Shown: positions 34,312-43,667 of the stretch, in pieces | Position numbering within the stretch: position 1 is the first letter of the stretch | How the letters are laid out: each line of letters opens with the position of its first letter | Assembly: GCA_021604565.1 (NCBI GenBank) | Contig: BQJF01000027.1 | Span: 1-47,144, forward strand | Source of the DNA: Minwuia thermotolerans | GTDB taxonomy: Bacteria > Pseudomonadota > Alphaproteobacteria > Minwuiales > Minwuiaceae | Direction of reading: 5' to 3' | Length of the DNA: 47,144 nt | Position numbers and translations under genes: made by a program | Notes under the pieces: model-generated | Told to the model about the DNA's origin: nothing | The model's input: the letters and a program-made list of their open reading frames with translations, nothing else | The model's database searches: none

Positions 34312-35106
34312 ATGCAAGCGGAACAGGAACATGCCCCGGCCTCGGTGCCGGTTCATCTTGAGGTTGCCACTGCAACATTCGGCGATATCGCTGCCGCGGT
34401 CCGGGCCGGGCTGCGCGATTTCGGGCGGCGGCCCTTGCTCAGCCTCTTCTTCGGACTTGTCTATGCCCTGTTCGGTGCGGCGCTGATTGCCGGTCTTGTT
34501 GCCAGCAACCAGATATGGATCGTCATCGCTGCGGCGGTCGGCTTTCCGCTGGTCGCCCCGTTCCTGGCCGCCGGGTTGTACGAGATGTCCAGGCGTCTGA
34601 AACGCGAAGAGCCGTTCACCGCCCGTGACATCTTCGGCGCCATCTTCAGCCAGCAGCGGCGGGAGTTCGGCTGGATGTCGTTCGTTGTCCTGTTCGTCTT
34701 CTGGATCTGGGCCTACCAGGTGCGGCTCGTGCTGGCCCTGACCATGTCGAGCCAGGCCGTCCATTCGCTTGATCGTTTTCTGGGGGCGCTGTTCACGACC
34801 AGCGAAGGCCTGACGTTCCTGGCCGTGGGCACGGTGGTCGGTGCCGTGCTTGCGACCATCCTGTTCTCGATCACGGTGATCGCGATGCCGCTGCTTCTGG
34901 ACAAGCGGGTCGATGTCGTCACCGCGATGATCACCAGCGTGAAGACCGTACTCCAGAGCCCGGTCATCATGCTCGGCTGGGGCGCGGCCGTTGGCGCGCT
35001 GACACTTGTTGCCATCGCACCGTTGTTCATCGGCGTGATCGTGGTCTTCCCGATTCTGGGCCACGCAAGCTGGCACCTCTATGAGAGGCTGGTGTCGGAG
35101 CAGTAA
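34312..35106 (+). CDS. DUF2189 integral membrane protein
   Basis: A 264-residue protein with six or so membrane segments. The family pattern includes AAVRAGLRDFGRRPLLSLFFGLVYALFG (shown in two parts: residues 27-41 and 42-54), a GLYEMSRRLKREEPFT loop and a final GHASWHLYERLV. DUF2189 proteins are common in alphaproteobacteria and have no established function. The start was placed at 34312 where an AGAAG precedes the ATG; the open frame runs to 34168 but its extra 48 residues are unlike the family. Confidence 0.85.
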   Translation: MQAEQEHAPASVPVHLEVATATFGDIAAAVRAGLRDFGRRPLLSLFFGLVYALFGAALIAGLVASNQIWIVIAAAVGFPLVAPFLAAGLYEMSRRLKREEPFTARDIFGAIFSQQRREFGWMSFVVLFVFWIWAYQVRLVLALTMSSQAVHSLDRFLGALFTTSEGLTFLAVGTVVGAVLATILFSITVIAMPLLLDKRVDVVTAMITSVKTVLQSPVIMLGWGAAVGALTLVAIAPLFIGVIVVFPILGHASWHLYERLVSEQ

Positions 35107-35152
35107 TTGCGTTGCCCGGCGCGGCGTAGGCCAGACCTGCTCGAGGCCCGAC

Positions 35153-35974
35153 TCAGTCGACGCCCAGTTTCGCCCGTCTGGCTTTGCCGTAAATGGAGTA
35201 GTCCCGATTTGCCGTTCCGAATACCAGGGACTCGTGGAGGCGCTGGATGGCGATCGGTCTCATATCCCGGTGATTGCACCTCCTGAACTGATCGCGGTCA
35301 TCCTCTGATGCCAGAAGTGAAGAATCCGGCAGACTCCTCATGCAGTAGAACATGTGCTTGACGATTGCATTCAACTCGTGGTCAACGGTTGTTTCGTCGC
35401 CATAGAAATTCTTGGCAACAATGCTGCGAAAGGCGTGGCGGCAATCAATTCTGGATTCTTCTTCCGTATCACTCCTGTTCAAGTCCTTTCTCAATATGAC
35501 GAGAGGGCGAGAAAAAAAGTCGACACTGCTGCCAAGCCGGCAAGGGGCGAATTTTCTGGATCCAAGATTCAGGTAATCAGTTCTGTAGCTAGACATGTTG
35601 TTCCCGGACCAATCATCGAAGTCCACGCATTCTTCATTTGATGAAAAATAAAAGCAAATTTCTTCTTTCTTTGAAAAAAGACCGTCTGTCGACTTCTTGA
35701 TCCATGTGCCTGATTTGATGAGGCTGTCCCCGGATTGGAACTCATGAAAAGTGCCGTCTGGTGAAAAATACTGCACCCTGTGGACGAAGCCCGATTCTTG
35801 CTGTGGTATCGGCGTAGTTTGAAAAAAAGTGTGGTCTTCCAATTGTTTCGGAGGTTGGTCTGCAGAGAACCACGCTACCCGCTTTCGTTCCAGATCGTCT
35901 GTCGTGTAGTTTCCGAACAGAGCCTTGCAGGAAGACAATCCAAAAAGGCAAAAAAGGACAATCAATATGCGCAC
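35153..35974 (-). CDS. putative lipoprotein of unknown function, AT-richer than its surroundings
   Basis: A 273-residue protein starting VRILIVLFCLFGLSSCKALFG: a short hydrophobic signal with lipobox LSSC, so a lipoprotein is likely. The mature part is rich in Phe, Ser, Asp and Cys (CYFSSNEECVDFDDWSG, later RIDCRHAF, FYCMRS), and I recognise no family. The start is probably GTG 35974 after GGGGG; GTG 35986 is also in frame, and the frame stays open to 36067. The DNA here, especially 35350-36000, is visibly lower in GC than neighbours, and codon use is different, which suggests acquisition. It converges on the DUF2189 gene with 46 bases between the stops. Confidence 0.65.
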   Translation of the reverse strand: MRILIVLFCLFGLSSCKALFGNYTTDDLERKRVAWFSADQPPKQLEDHTFFQTTPIPQQESGFVHRVQYFSPDGTFHEFQSGDSLIKSGTWIKKSTDGLFSKKEEICFYFSSNEECVDFDDWSGNNMSSYRTDYLNLGSRKFAPCRLGSSVDFFSRPLVILRKDLNRSDTEEESRIDCRHAFRSIVAKNFYGDETTVDHELNAIVKHMFYCMRSLPDSSLLASEDDRDQFRRCNHRDMRPIAIQRLHESLVFGTANRDYSIYGKARRAKLGVD

Positions 35975-36106
35975 AGGAGCCCCCACATGATTACTTGTTT
36001 CATTCTTGATTCTGAGTGTGGAAGCTAACAAGGCGGACCTGTGCGGTAAAGTGCCCTGCTTCAGCAATTTATGGTTCCAGGAGTACCGAGAAATCGCTTT
36101 CAGTCC

Positions 36107-36445
36107 TCAGTCCCCGGCAAACTCGATCGGCTTTGCCCATTGCACCAGCACAACGCAGCCGTCCGTTGACCAGACATTGTGGCTGCTGCCCGCCGTGTTC
36201 ACGATCAGGGTGCCTGTCGGATAGTGGCCATTGTCGTCCGTCTGGCTGCCTTCCAGCACCAGCACGGTTTCCGGGGCCGGGTGGCGGTGAGCCGGGACGG
36301 TGGCGCCGGGCTGGTAGCGCAGGATGGCCAGCGCTGGTTCACCCTCCATGATCTTCGCGATCTCGATGCCTTCGCGGAACGGGGCGAAGTCGAGGCTGTT
36401 CCAGCCGCCGTTTATCAGGTCGGGGACGTTGAACGGTGCGGTCAT
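36107..36445 (-). CDS. cupin-domain protein (ChrR-cupin like)
   Basis: A 112-residue single cupin. Metal ligands are expected in the first motif (PAHRHPAPETVLVLEG: two His and one Glu, near 51-66) and the second (SSHNVWS, one His, near 85-91). Such small cupins bind a metal and act as sensors or isomerases. It is the last gene of the biuret operon, 16 bases after the isochorismatase-like gene, so it probably assists or senses that pathway. Its reaction is unknown. Confidence 0.85.
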   Translation of the reverse strand: MTAPFNVPDLINGGWNSLDFAPFREGIEIAKIMEGEPALAILRYQPGATVPAHRHPAPETVLVLEGSQTDDNGHYPTGTLIVNTAGSSHNVWSTDGCVVLVQWAKPIEFAGD

Positions 36446-36461
36446 CGACAGACCTCCAGTA

Positions 36462-37133
36462 TCAGAACTCGGGTTTCAGGGCGCTGGCGATCAGCTCGAC
36501 CGGGGCCGTCCAGCCGACGATGGCCCCCTGCGCGCGTATCATTTCCAGGGTCGCGCGCCTGAACTCGGGAAAGTAGCTTGCCGTGGCGTCTTCCGCCAGC
36601 AGGCAATCAAAGCCTCGGTCATTGGCTTCCCGCATCGTGGTCTGGACGCAGACTTCGGTCGTCACGCCCGCGAAGATCAGTTGGGTGATCCCGCCCTCCG
36701 CCAGCAGGTCGCCCAGACCGGTGGCGTAGAAGGCACCCTTGCCCGGCTTGTCGATGACATGTTCACCGGGCAGGGCGGCGAGTTCGGGCACGATCTCCGC
36801 CCCCGGTTCCCCGGCGATCAGGATGCGGCCCATGGGACCGGGATCACCGATGCGGAGTGCCGGATTTCCCCGGTCGCGCTTGGCGGACGGGCAGTCGGAC
36901 AGGTCGGGGCGGTGGCATTCACGGGTATGGATGATGGTCAGGCCGCATGCGCGGGCGGCGTCGAGAAGCGCGCGCACAGTGGGCACGATGGCCTGCACCA
37001 GCGAAACGTCGTTGCCGAGCGCCGCTCCGAAGCCCCCCGGTTCCAGGAAATCGCGCTGCATGTCGATGATGATCAGTGCCGCGCAGGCGGGATCGAGCGG
37101 GAAATCGAACGGTTCTGCCGCGATCATGTTCAT
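36462..37133 (-). CDS. isochorismatase-like cysteine hydrolase, candidate triuret hydrolase
   Basis: A 223-residue amidohydrolase of the isochorismatase-like family with the catalytic triad Asp24 (IIDMQRDF), Lys129 (DKPGKGAF) and Cys162 ([15 protein letters not shown]). It is clearly a paralogue of the biuret hydrolase encoded at 38659-39336: the segments TRE.HRPDLSD, IGDPGP.GRIL..GEPG, DKPGKG and [11 protein letters not shown] agree. Triuret hydrolase (TrtA) is a published BiuH paralogue encoded beside biuH that opens triuret to give biuret. Position and likeness make TrtA the best guess, but ureidoacrylate- or carbamoylsarcosine-type amidases are alternatives. The ATG overlaps the ATPase stop (TGATG). 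Confidence 0.8.
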   Translation of the reverse strand: MNMIAAEPFDFPLDPACAALIIIDMQRDFLEPGGFGAALGNDVSLVQAIVPTVRALLDAARACGLTIIHTRECHRPDLSDCPSAKRDRGNPALRIGDPGPMGRILIAGEPGAEIVPELAALPGEHVIDKPGKGAFYATGLGDLLAEGGITQLIFAGVTTEVCVQTTMREANDRGFDCLLAEDATASYFPEFRRATLEMIRAQGAIVGWTAPVELIASALKPEF

Positions 37134-38662
37134 CAGGCGTGTCCTGCCATGTGCTGGCCGATGACGGCGATATCGGCCTCCGCCGCCGGGGTCTCGTGGA
37201 CGATGCTGCCCTCCGACATCACCAGCACCCGGTCGGAGAGTTCCAGGATCTCGTCCAGGTCCTCGCTGAGCAGCAGGACTGCCGCACCGGCATTGCGGGC
37301 GGCGACGATTCGGGAGCGGATGGCGGCCACGGCGGAGAAATCGAGCCCGAAACAGGGGTTGGAGACCAGCAGCAGGTCCACGTCTCCCGTCAGTTCCCGG
37401 CCCAGTACCGCGCGTTGCACGTTGCCGCCCGACAGGGTCTGGATCGGGCTGTCGAGGGATGCTGTCTTGACCTGGAATCCCGCCACCAGTTCGGCCGCGC
37501 GCTGGCGCATCGCCTTGCGGTCGAGCCAGAAGCGCTTTCCGTCGTCCGGTGCGGTGTCGAAGGTGCGGAAAGCGAGGTTCTCGGCCACACTCATGCGCGG
37601 GGCGCAGGCGTTGCGCAGGGGTTCCTCGGGCAGGCAGCGGACCCTGTGGGCCTGCGCCTCTCCCCGTGTCGCGTGGAACGGAGCGCCCGCGACCTCGATC
37701 CGGCCATCGGAGACAGGGCGCTGCCCGGTCAGGATCTCCATCAGTTCCATCTGGCCATTGCCGGAGACGCCGGCAATGCCGACGATTTCCCCGCTGTGCA
37801 CGGTCAGACCGTCGATCCGGATCGGCAGCAGGCCGGAGCGGTCCAGCGCATTGATGCCCGAAAGCTGCAGCACCGGAGCGCCGCGTTCCCCGGCCCGATC
37901 GACGTCGCGCGCCGGGGGCTGGCCACCGACCATCATCGCGGCCATGTCATCGTGGCTCAGGTCCGCCACCCGGCCGCCGCCCGCGTGCCTGCCCCGGCGC
38001 AGCACGCTGACATCGTCGGCGAAGGCGGTCACCTCACGGAACTTGTGGCTGATCATCAGCACGGTCAGCGCACCGGATTCGGTCAGTTGCCTGACGTGAC
38101 CCAGCACCTCGTCCGCCTCCGCCGGGGTCAGGACGGATGTTGGCTCGTCGAGGATCAGGAACCGTCGCCCGAGATAGAGCTGCTTCAGGATCTCGAGTTT
38201 CTGCTTTTCACCGGCGGCGAGGCGGCTGACCGGCTGGTCCAGCGGCACGGTGAAGGGCATGCGGTCCATGAAGTCCGAAAGGGCTGCATGTTCCTTGCGC
38301 CAGTCGATGATGCCAGGTGTGTCGTCGCGACTGATCACCAGGTTCTCCGCCGCCGTCAGGGCCGGGACCAGGGTGAAATGCTGGTAGACCATGCCCAGGC
38401 CCAGCGCATGTGCGGCCTTCGGATCAGGCACATCCACTTCCTTGTCGGCCACCATCATGGCCCCGGCGGTCGCGTGATAGAAACCCATCATGCATTTCAC
38501 CAGCGTGGACTTACCCGCGCCGTTCTCCCCCAGCAGCGCGTGGAAGGAACCGGGCCGCACCCGGATCGACACATCGTCCAGCGCCGTGAACGACCCGAAC
38601 CGCATTGTCAGGCCGACCGTCTCCACCCCCACGGCGGGGCTTCTGTCGGGTGGGCTGGTCAC
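37133..38662 (-). CDS. dual ATP-binding protein of a BMP-type (nucleoside-like) ABC importer
   Basis: A 509-residue ATPase with two nucleotide domains, as in sugar and BMP-type importers. The first half has Walker [10 protein letters not shown], a noncanonical signature LAAGEKQK, and [13 protein letters not shown]. The second half has the usual degenerate loop GVSGNGQ, signature LSGGNVQR, and Walker B-like [12 protein letters not shown]. It energises the two permeases encoded at 40357-42383 although biuH and the formamidase gene lie between, which indicates a shared operon. The start is GTG 38662, overlapping the biuH stop. Confidence 0.92.
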   Translation of the reverse strand: MTSPPDRSPAVGVETVGLTMRFGSFTALDDVSIRVRPGSFHALLGENGAGKSTLVKCMMGFYHATAGAMMVADKEVDVPDPKAAHALGLGMVYQHFTLVPALTAAENLVISRDDTPGIIDWRKEHAALSDFMDRMPFTVPLDQPVSRLAAGEKQKLEILKQLYLGRRFLILDEPTSVLTPAEADEVLGHVRQLTESGALTVLMISHKFREVTAFADDVSVLRRGRHAGGGRVADLSHDDMAAMMVGGQPPARDVDRAGERGAPVLQLSGINALDRSGLLPIRIDGLTVHSGEIVGIAGVSGNGQMELMEILTGQRPVSDGRIEVAGAPFHATRGEAQAHRVRCLPEEPLRNACAPRMSVAENLAFRTFDTAPDDGKRFWLDRKAMRQRAAELVAGFQVKTASLDSPIQTLSGGNVQRAVLGRELTGDVDLLLVSNPCFGLDFSAVAAIRSRIVAARNAGAAVLLLSEDLDEILELSDRVLVMSEGSIVHETPAAEADIAVIGQHMAGHA

Positions 38663-39336
38663 GGCAACTGGCTGATGAAGGTGGTGCTGTCGGAGACCGA
38701 GCCGAACACACCGCCCTGCATCTTCACCATCTTGATGGCGGCGTCATGATTGCTCTTGTCGGTGGCACCGCAGCAATCCTCCAGCAGCAGGCACTCGAAG
38801 CCCCGGTCATTGGCCTCCCGCATCGTGGTGTGGACACAGACATCGGTGGTGATGCCGCTCAGCACGATGTTCTCGATGCCCTTGGTGCGCAGCATCAGTT
38901 CCAGGTCCGTGGCGCAGAAGCTGCCCTTGCCCGGCTTGTCGACGATGGCTTCGCCGGGGGCTGGGGCCAGTTCCGCGATGATGTCCCATCCCGGCTCCCC
39001 GCGCACCAGAATGCGCCCGCACGGGCCGGGGTCGCCGATCCCGGCGCCGATCTGCTGCGAGCGCCAGCGCTTGTTGGGGGACAGGTCGGACAGGTCCGGG
39101 CGATGCCCCTCCCGCGTGTGCATGATGTGATAGCCTCTGGCCCGCATCGCGGCCATGGTTGCCTTGATCGGTTCGATGGGCGCGCGGGTCAGCGACAGGT
39201 CGTAGCCCATCTTGTCGACGTAACCACCTTCACCGCAGAAGTCGGTCTGCATGTCGATGACGATCAGGACCGTGTTCTCCGGCCTCAGATCGCCGTTGTA
39301 GGGCCAGGGATAGGGATCGGCCTTGATCGTGCTCAT
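38659..39336 (-). CDS. biuH: biuret hydrolase (biuret amidohydrolase)
   Basis: A 225-residue cysteine hydrolase that splits biuret to allophanate and ammonia in the cytoplasm. The catalytic residues Asp28, Lys134 and Cys167 have the same spacing as Asp36, Lys142 and Cys175 that I recall for the Rhizobium leguminosarum enzyme. Family-specific stretches are [65 protein letters not shown] and [12 protein letters not shown]. The start is ATG 39336, which overlaps the formamidase stop (ATGA); the open frame continues to 39828 but only as antiphase sequence inside the formamidase gene. The product allophanate is the substrate of AtzF encoded upstream in the operon. Confidence 0.93.
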   Translation of the reverse strand: MSTIKADPYPWPYNGDLRPENTVLIVIDMQTDFCGEGGYVDKMGYDLSLTRAPIEPIKATMAAMRARGYHIMHTREGHRPDLSDLSPNKRWRSQQIGAGIGDPGPCGRILVRGEPGWDIIAELAPAPGEAIVDKPGKGSFCATDLELMLRTKGIENIVLSGITTDVCVHTTMREANDRGFECLLLEDCCGATDKSNHDAAIKMVKMQGGVFGSVSDSTTFISQLP

Positions 39337-40346
39337 TCGGCTGCCTCCAGCTTGCGGACATAGGTTCGGGTCGGCGCGTCGAAGCCGCAGCCTGTCCCGT
39401 CGGTGATCGCCACCTCGTCTTCCCACGGCAGGCGATAGCGCCCGGCGGCGAGGTCGGTCATGTAGGTATAGGGGCAGTCCTGTGCGCCGCCCTTCACCGC
39501 GACATAACCGCGATGGCCGAACTGGTAGATGTTGTTCTCCACGCCCCAGCCCGTGCGCGCTTCCCGCACCAGGTCCGGGCGCACCTCTGCGGTGATGATC
39601 TCGTCGGCCCGGCCCGTGGTGCCATGCGCCAGCACCGTGCCGTCGAAGTTGACGATCATGCCTTCGCCCATGCTGTCGAAGGTGCCGTCGGAACCACACA
39701 TGCAGACATTCGCGGTCACCATCAGGTTGCAGAAGGCGTTGGACTGGTTGGTGAAACGCCAGCTTTCCCGGATCGGCGCGGTGTAACCGGCGGTGCGGAT
39801 CATGATTTCCGCGCCCTTGTAGGCGCATTCGCGCGCCATCTCCGGGAACATGCCGTCATGGCAGATGATCAGCGCGATGCGCGATCCGTTCGGGCCATCG
39901 ATGACCGGGATGCCGAGGTCGCCCGGCTCCCACGGTTCCACCGGCACCCAGGGATGGAGCTTGCGGTAGTAGAGCTGCATCTCGCCCTGGTCATCGATGA
40001 TGATGCCGACGTTGTAGGGCATGCCGCCGGGGTTCAGCTCCATGATGGAGAAGCAGCCCCAGATGCTGTTGTCGATGCAGGCCTGCCGGAAGGCCGCAAC
40101 CTCCGGCCCGTCCATGCTGCACATGATTTCCGGGTTCGTGTCCATGCTGAGGCCGTGCAGGGCGTACTCGGGAAACACGACGAGATCCATGTTCGCGGAA
40201 TTGCGTCTGGCCTTGCCCACCATCTCGACGATCCGCGCTGTCTGCGCCGCCAGGTCATGAGGGGTCTCCACCAAGGGCAGTTGCAACTGCACCATGCCGA
40301 TGACGACACCGTTCGCCGACTTGTTCAGACCACCAAGTCCATTCAT
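39333..40346 (-). CDS. amiF: nitrilase-type formamidase
   Basis: A 337-residue nitrilase-superfamily amidase. The triad Glu60 ([10 protein letters not shown]), Lys129 (YYRKLHPW) and Cys162 ([10 protein letters not shown]) has nearly the spacing of Helicobacter AmiF (Glu60, Lys133, Cys166, recalled). Shared stretches include [32 protein letters not shown] and [18 protein letters not shown]. AmiF hydrolyses formamide to formate and ammonia; aliphatic amidases are close relatives, so other short amides cannot be excluded. It sits between the permease genes and biuH and overlaps biuH by four bases. In this operon it would add a further route to ammonia. Confidence 0.88.
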   Translation of the reverse strand: MNGLGGLNKSANGVVIGMVQLQLPLVETPHDLAAQTARIVEMVGKARRNSANMDLVVFPEYALHGLSMDTNPEIMCSMDGPEVAAFRQACIDNSIWGCFSIMELNPGGMPYNVGIIIDDQGEMQLYYRKLHPWVPVEPWEPGDLGIPVIDGPNGSRIALIICHDGMFPEMARECAYKGAEIMIRTAGYTAPIRESWRFTNQSNAFCNLMVTANVCMCGSDGTFDSMGEGMIVNFDGTVLAHGTTGRADEIITAEVRPDLVREARTGWGVENNIYQFGHRGYVAVKGGAQDCPYTYMTDLAAGRYRLPWEDEVAITDGTGCGFDAPTRTYVRKLEAAE

Positions 40347-40356
40347 TGCGAGGCTC

Positions 40357-41283
40357 CTACTTCGTGATGCTCAGTTCGCCCGGTGCGCTCTCCAGCGCCC
40401 GGTTGGGGGAGGATGTGGCGATCAGCAGGCCGAGGGTCAGCACGTAGGGCGCGGCATAGAACAGGTAATAGCCGGAGCTGATGCCCACCGACTGCAGCGC
40501 CGGACCCAGCGCCCCCGCACCCCCGAACAGCAGCGCCGCCCAGAAGCAGTTGACCGGCGACCAGCGCGCAAAGATGACCAGCGCCACCGCCATCAGGCCC
40601 TGGCCGGATGACAGCCCCTCGTTCCAGCTACCAGGGTAGTAGAGTGACAGATAGGCACCGCCGACACCGGCCAGCGCGCCGCCTGCACCCGTGGCCAGCA
40701 GACGCACGACATTGGGGTTCAGGCCCATCGACCGGGCGGCGTCGGTGCTGTCGCCCACGACACGCACGATCAGTCCGATGCGGGTGGTGCGGAACATCCA
40801 GCCCATGGCAACCGTCAGCACGATGCCGATCAGGAACAGCACGTTGACCTGCAGCGCCGCCTGCACCTGCGAGATATCCGACCACCAGCCGAAGGAGATG
40901 GCGGGCAGGTCCGGGGCCTGCGGCTGCACGTAGGGCTTGCCGAAGAAGAACGCGAGACCCATGCCCAGCAGCATCAGGGCGATGCCGATGGCAATGTCAT
41001 TGACCTTCGGCAGCTTGCAGACCCAGCCGTGAAAGAAGCCGAACAGCATCCCCGCGAGCGCGGCGGCGAGGACGCCGATCCAGGCGGAGCCGCTCTCATA
41101 GGCAACGGCGTAGCCCGACATGGCGCCGAAGACCAGCGTCCCCTCCAGCCCCAGGTTGATGCGTCCTGAGCGCTCCGTCAGGCATTCCCCCAGCGACACG
41201 AACAGGAACGGCGTGGAGACCCGGATGGCGCCGCCGATCATGGCCAGCGGGACGGCCCAGAGGCCGAGATCGGTCTCGTTCAT
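40357..41283 (-). CDS. BMP-type ABC importer permease, second subunit
   Basis: A 308-residue membrane protein with eight or more hydrophobic segments, of the branched-chain/ribose permease group used by BMP (nucleoside) importers. LGECLTERSGRINLGLEGT (near 30-48) is the family signature. It overlaps the partner permease by four bases and precedes the formamidase gene by 10 bases. It forms the pore with the next protein. Confidence 0.91.
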   Translation of the reverse strand: MNETDLGLWAVPLAMIGGAIRVSTPFLFVSLGECLTERSGRINLGLEGTLVFGAMSGYAVAYESGSAWIGVLAAALAGMLFGFFHGWVCKLPKVNDIAIGIALMLLGMGLAFFFGKPYVQPQAPDLPAISFGWWSDISQVQAALQVNVLFLIGIVLTVAMGWMFRTTRIGLIVRVVGDSTDAARSMGLNPNVVRLLATGAGGALAGVGGAYLSLYYPGSWNEGLSSGQGLMAVALVIFARWSPVNCFWAALLFGGAGALGPALQSVGISSGYYLFYAAPYVLTLGLLIATSSPNRALESAPGELSITK

Positions 41284-42383
41284 GGCTGTTCCTCCGCCCT
41301 TGGTGTGAAGATACGGAAGCGACCGTAGAGGGTCTCCGATACCAGGATGGCGACGAAGACTATCCCTTCAAGCACCAGAATGGTTGCATCGGGCAGGTCC
41401 ATGCGGCGCTGGATCAGGCCGGATGATGCCTCGAAGCCGCTGAGCAGGATGGCCACCGGAATGATGGCCAGCGGATTGTGCCGCGCCAGAAAGGCGATGA
41501 GGATGCCGGTATAGCCATAGCCGCTGACCAGCGAACCGTTGGCAGACCCATGGATGGCGGATACCTCGAAGAAGCCCGCCAGTCCGGCGCAGGCCCCGCC
41601 CGCCGCCGTGAAGCAGACGATCAGCCGCCCGACCGGCAGCCCCTGAACCTGTGCCGCGCGAATGTTGCCGCCCGCGATCCGGGCCGCGAAGCCCCAGGTC
41701 GTCCGCTCGATCAGCACCCAGGCGACGATGCAGGCAATGATGCCCGCGACGAAGCCCCAGTGCACGTCCATGCCGGGCAGTTCACCCACGCGCAGCGCCG
41801 GGTCGAGGGGCGCGGTGGAGGGCTTGTTGAGACTGGCGGGATCGCGGAACGGCCCCTCCACCAGATGGTTCAGCAGTGCGATGGCGATGTAGGCCATCAG
41901 CAGCGACGAAATCGTCTCGTTCACACCCCGCCTGATGCGCAGTGCACCGACGGCCCCGATCCAGACCCCCCCGATCAGCATCGCGGCGAGCATCATGAGA
42001 GGGATGCCGATGGCGGTCGGCGCACCTGAAAGTGCAGTCCCGACCACGGCAGCCGCAAGGCCACCGAGAACGACGGCCCCCTCGCCGCCGATCACCACCA
42101 GTCCCAGCCTTGCGGGCAGAGCCACGCACAAGGCTGTAAGCAACAGCGGCGCGACACGTGACAGGGTATTCTGCCACGAGAATGCCGTGCCGAACCCGGC
42201 CTTGTAGACCAGGCCGAAGAAGTCCACCGGCGACTTGCCGAGCAACACCAGGAATACCGAGAAGGCGAGCAGGCCGCCAAGCAGGGCTCCGATCGGGATG
42301 ATCAGGGGCTCCAGCCGTGGCGCGATGTCCGCGATCCCACGCCGTTCAGGTGCACGAAGCTCTGTCGGGGTGCCGGTGGACAT
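41280..42383 (-). CDS. BMP-type ABC importer permease, first subunit
   Basis: A 367-residue membrane permease, partner of the preceding subunit. The region LVVIGGEGAVVLGGLAAAVVG and GALRIRRGVNETISSLLMAYIAIAL (in the first half) match the BMP-importer permease family, as does VSGYGYTGILIAFLARHNPL. It follows the binding-protein gene by four bases. The ATG at 42383 begins MSTGTPTELRAPERR, a cytoplasmic tail of some 25 residues before the first helix. Confidence 0.91.
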   Translation of the reverse strand: MSTGTPTELRAPERRGIADIAPRLEPLIIPIGALLGGLLAFSVFLVLLGKSPVDFFGLVYKAGFGTAFSWQNTLSRVAPLLLTALCVALPARLGLVVIGGEGAVVLGGLAAAVVGTALSGAPTAIGIPLMMLAAMLIGGVWIGAVGALRIRRGVNETISSLLMAYIAIALLNHLVEGPFRDPASLNKPSTAPLDPALRVGELPGMDVHWGFVAGIIACIVAWVLIERTTWGFAARIAGGNIRAAQVQGLPVGRLIVCFTAAGGACAGLAGFFEVSAIHGSANGSLVSGYGYTGILIAFLARHNPLAIIPVAILLSGFEASSGLIQRRMDLPDATILVLEGIVFVAILVSETLYGRFRIFTPRAEEQP

Positions 42384-42387
42384 TGGA

Positions 42388-43509
42388 TCAGGAGGTCGAG
42401 CCGATCACGCCCTCGACCAGGTAATCCATGCTCTCCAGCGCAATGTCATCCTCGGCGAAGGACTTGCCGGCGGGGGCAATGACATTGCCCTTGTTGTCGT
42501 TGATCGGCCCCTTGATGATCAGGAACCCGCCTTTCATGATCTCAGCCTTCGCGGCTTCGAACTGGTTGCGGGCAGTGTCGGAAACCGCCGGACCCAGCGG
42601 GCTCATCTTGACGAAGCCATCCGACAGTCCGCCCCGGACGAAGTTGTCGATGGTGCCGCCACCCATCATGGTCTCGACCATGCCGGTATAGACATTGGCC
42701 CAGTTCCATTCGGCACCGGTCAGATATTTCTCGGGTGCCAGCGGGCTCTGGTCGGCGTGATAGCCACAGACGAACGCACCGCGACCGGCGGCGGTCTCAA
42801 CCACCACCTTCGGGCCATCGACGTGGCAGGTGATGACATCGCAGCCCTGGTCGGCAAGGGCATTGGTGGCCTCTGCCTCCTTCACCGCCAGCGACCACTC
42901 GCCGGTGAAGATCACCTGGCAGGTGATGGTCGGGTCCACGGCGCGCGCGCCCAGCAGGAAGGCATTGATGTTCATCAGCACCTGCGGGATCGGCTTGGCT
43001 GCAACGAAGCCGATCTTCTTCGATTTGGTGGCGTGGCCCGCGGTGATGCCGTTCAGGTACTGGCCGAGGCCGATGTAGCCGAAATAGGAACCGGCGTTCT
43101 TCGGATGCTTGTCGGCAGACCAGAGGCCGCCCGCGTGCTGGAACCGCACGTCCGGGTGCTTCGGCGCGACCGCCAGGATGTGCGGGTCGAAATAGCCGAA
43201 GGAGGTCGGGAACATCAGCGACGCACCGTCGAAGTTGATCATGGATTCCATGGACTTCTGCACGGAAACGGTCTCGGGGACGTTCTCCTCCTCGACCACG
43301 GTGACTCCTGCCATCTTCTTGACGGCGGCAGCCCCTTCGGCGTGGGCCTGATTGTAGCCGAAGTCGTCCTTCGGCCCGACATAGATGAAGCCGACGGTCA
43401 GGTCAGCGGCATGGGCGGCGCCGAAGGGCAATGCGCCGGCTACGGCGAGTGCGCCCGTGGCGGCACCGGCCTTGAGAAGGCTGCGACGTGAGATGGTCCT
43501 GCGGTTCAT
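42388..43509 (-). CDS. BMP-family solute-binding protein with Tat signal
   Basis: A 373-residue periplasmic protein of the basic-membrane-protein family (PnrA-like). The N-terminus has a twin-arginine motif SRRSLLKAG and a hydrophobic stretch ending AHAADL, so export by Tat in folded form is likely. The mature start LTVGFIYVGPKDDFGYNQAH is family-typical. Relatives bind nucleosides, but in this operon a ureide or biuret-like ligand is more likely. The start is ATG 43509 with AGGAG upstream; the frame is open to 43896 but only into the antiphase of atzF. Confidence 0.9.
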   Translation of the reverse strand: MNRRTISRRSLLKAGAATGALAVAGALPFGAAHAADLTVGFIYVGPKDDFGYNQAHAEGAAAVKKMAGVTVVEEENVPETVSVQKSMESMINFDGASLMFPTSFGYFDPHILAVAPKHPDVRFQHAGGLWSADKHPKNAGSYFGYIGLGQYLNGITAGHATKSKKIGFVAAKPIPQVLMNINAFLLGARAVDPTITCQVIFTGEWSLAVKEAEATNALADQGCDVITCHVDGPKVVVETAAGRGAFVCGYHADQSPLAPEKYLTGAEWNWANVYTGMVETMMGGGTIDNFVRGGLSDGFVKMSPLGPAVSDTARNQFEAAKAEIMKGGFLIIKGPINDNKGNVIAPAGKSFAEDDIALESMDYLVEGVIGSTS

Positions 43510-43667
43510 GATTGTCTCCTGGCGCTGGATTCTGAAAGGGGTTCCTGCCCCGCCACACCTGCTTCGGGGCTGCATTGACTGCGGATGAAGAAAGGATAGG
43601 TGAGGTGACAGGTGTCGTCTTTTGCTATTAATTCCTCGGATGTGTTCATATTTTGCACCGGTAAATC
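43510..43667 (-). promoter_or_regulatory. AT-richer leader between atzF and the BMP gene
   Basis: This 158-base gap is the largest in the operon and is markedly AT-rich in the middle (about 43610-43660). It is long enough for a secondary promoter or leader RNA. I compared it by eye with guanidine-riboswitch patterns and found no match, and no clear -35/-10 pair. Confidence 0.3.

Noticed and set aside
39337..39828. Extension of the biuret hydrolase frame upstream of ATG 39336
   Set aside because: The extra 164 residues lie in antiphase within the formamidase gene and are unlike any biuret hydrolase. ATG 39336 has the usual coupling overlap.
43510..43667. Possible guanidine-type riboswitch in the leader before the BMP gene
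   Set aside because: No match by eye to guanidine-I, -II or -III motifs, and biuret and formamide genes do not require guanidine sensing. A covariance-model search (Infernal with Rfam) would settle it.
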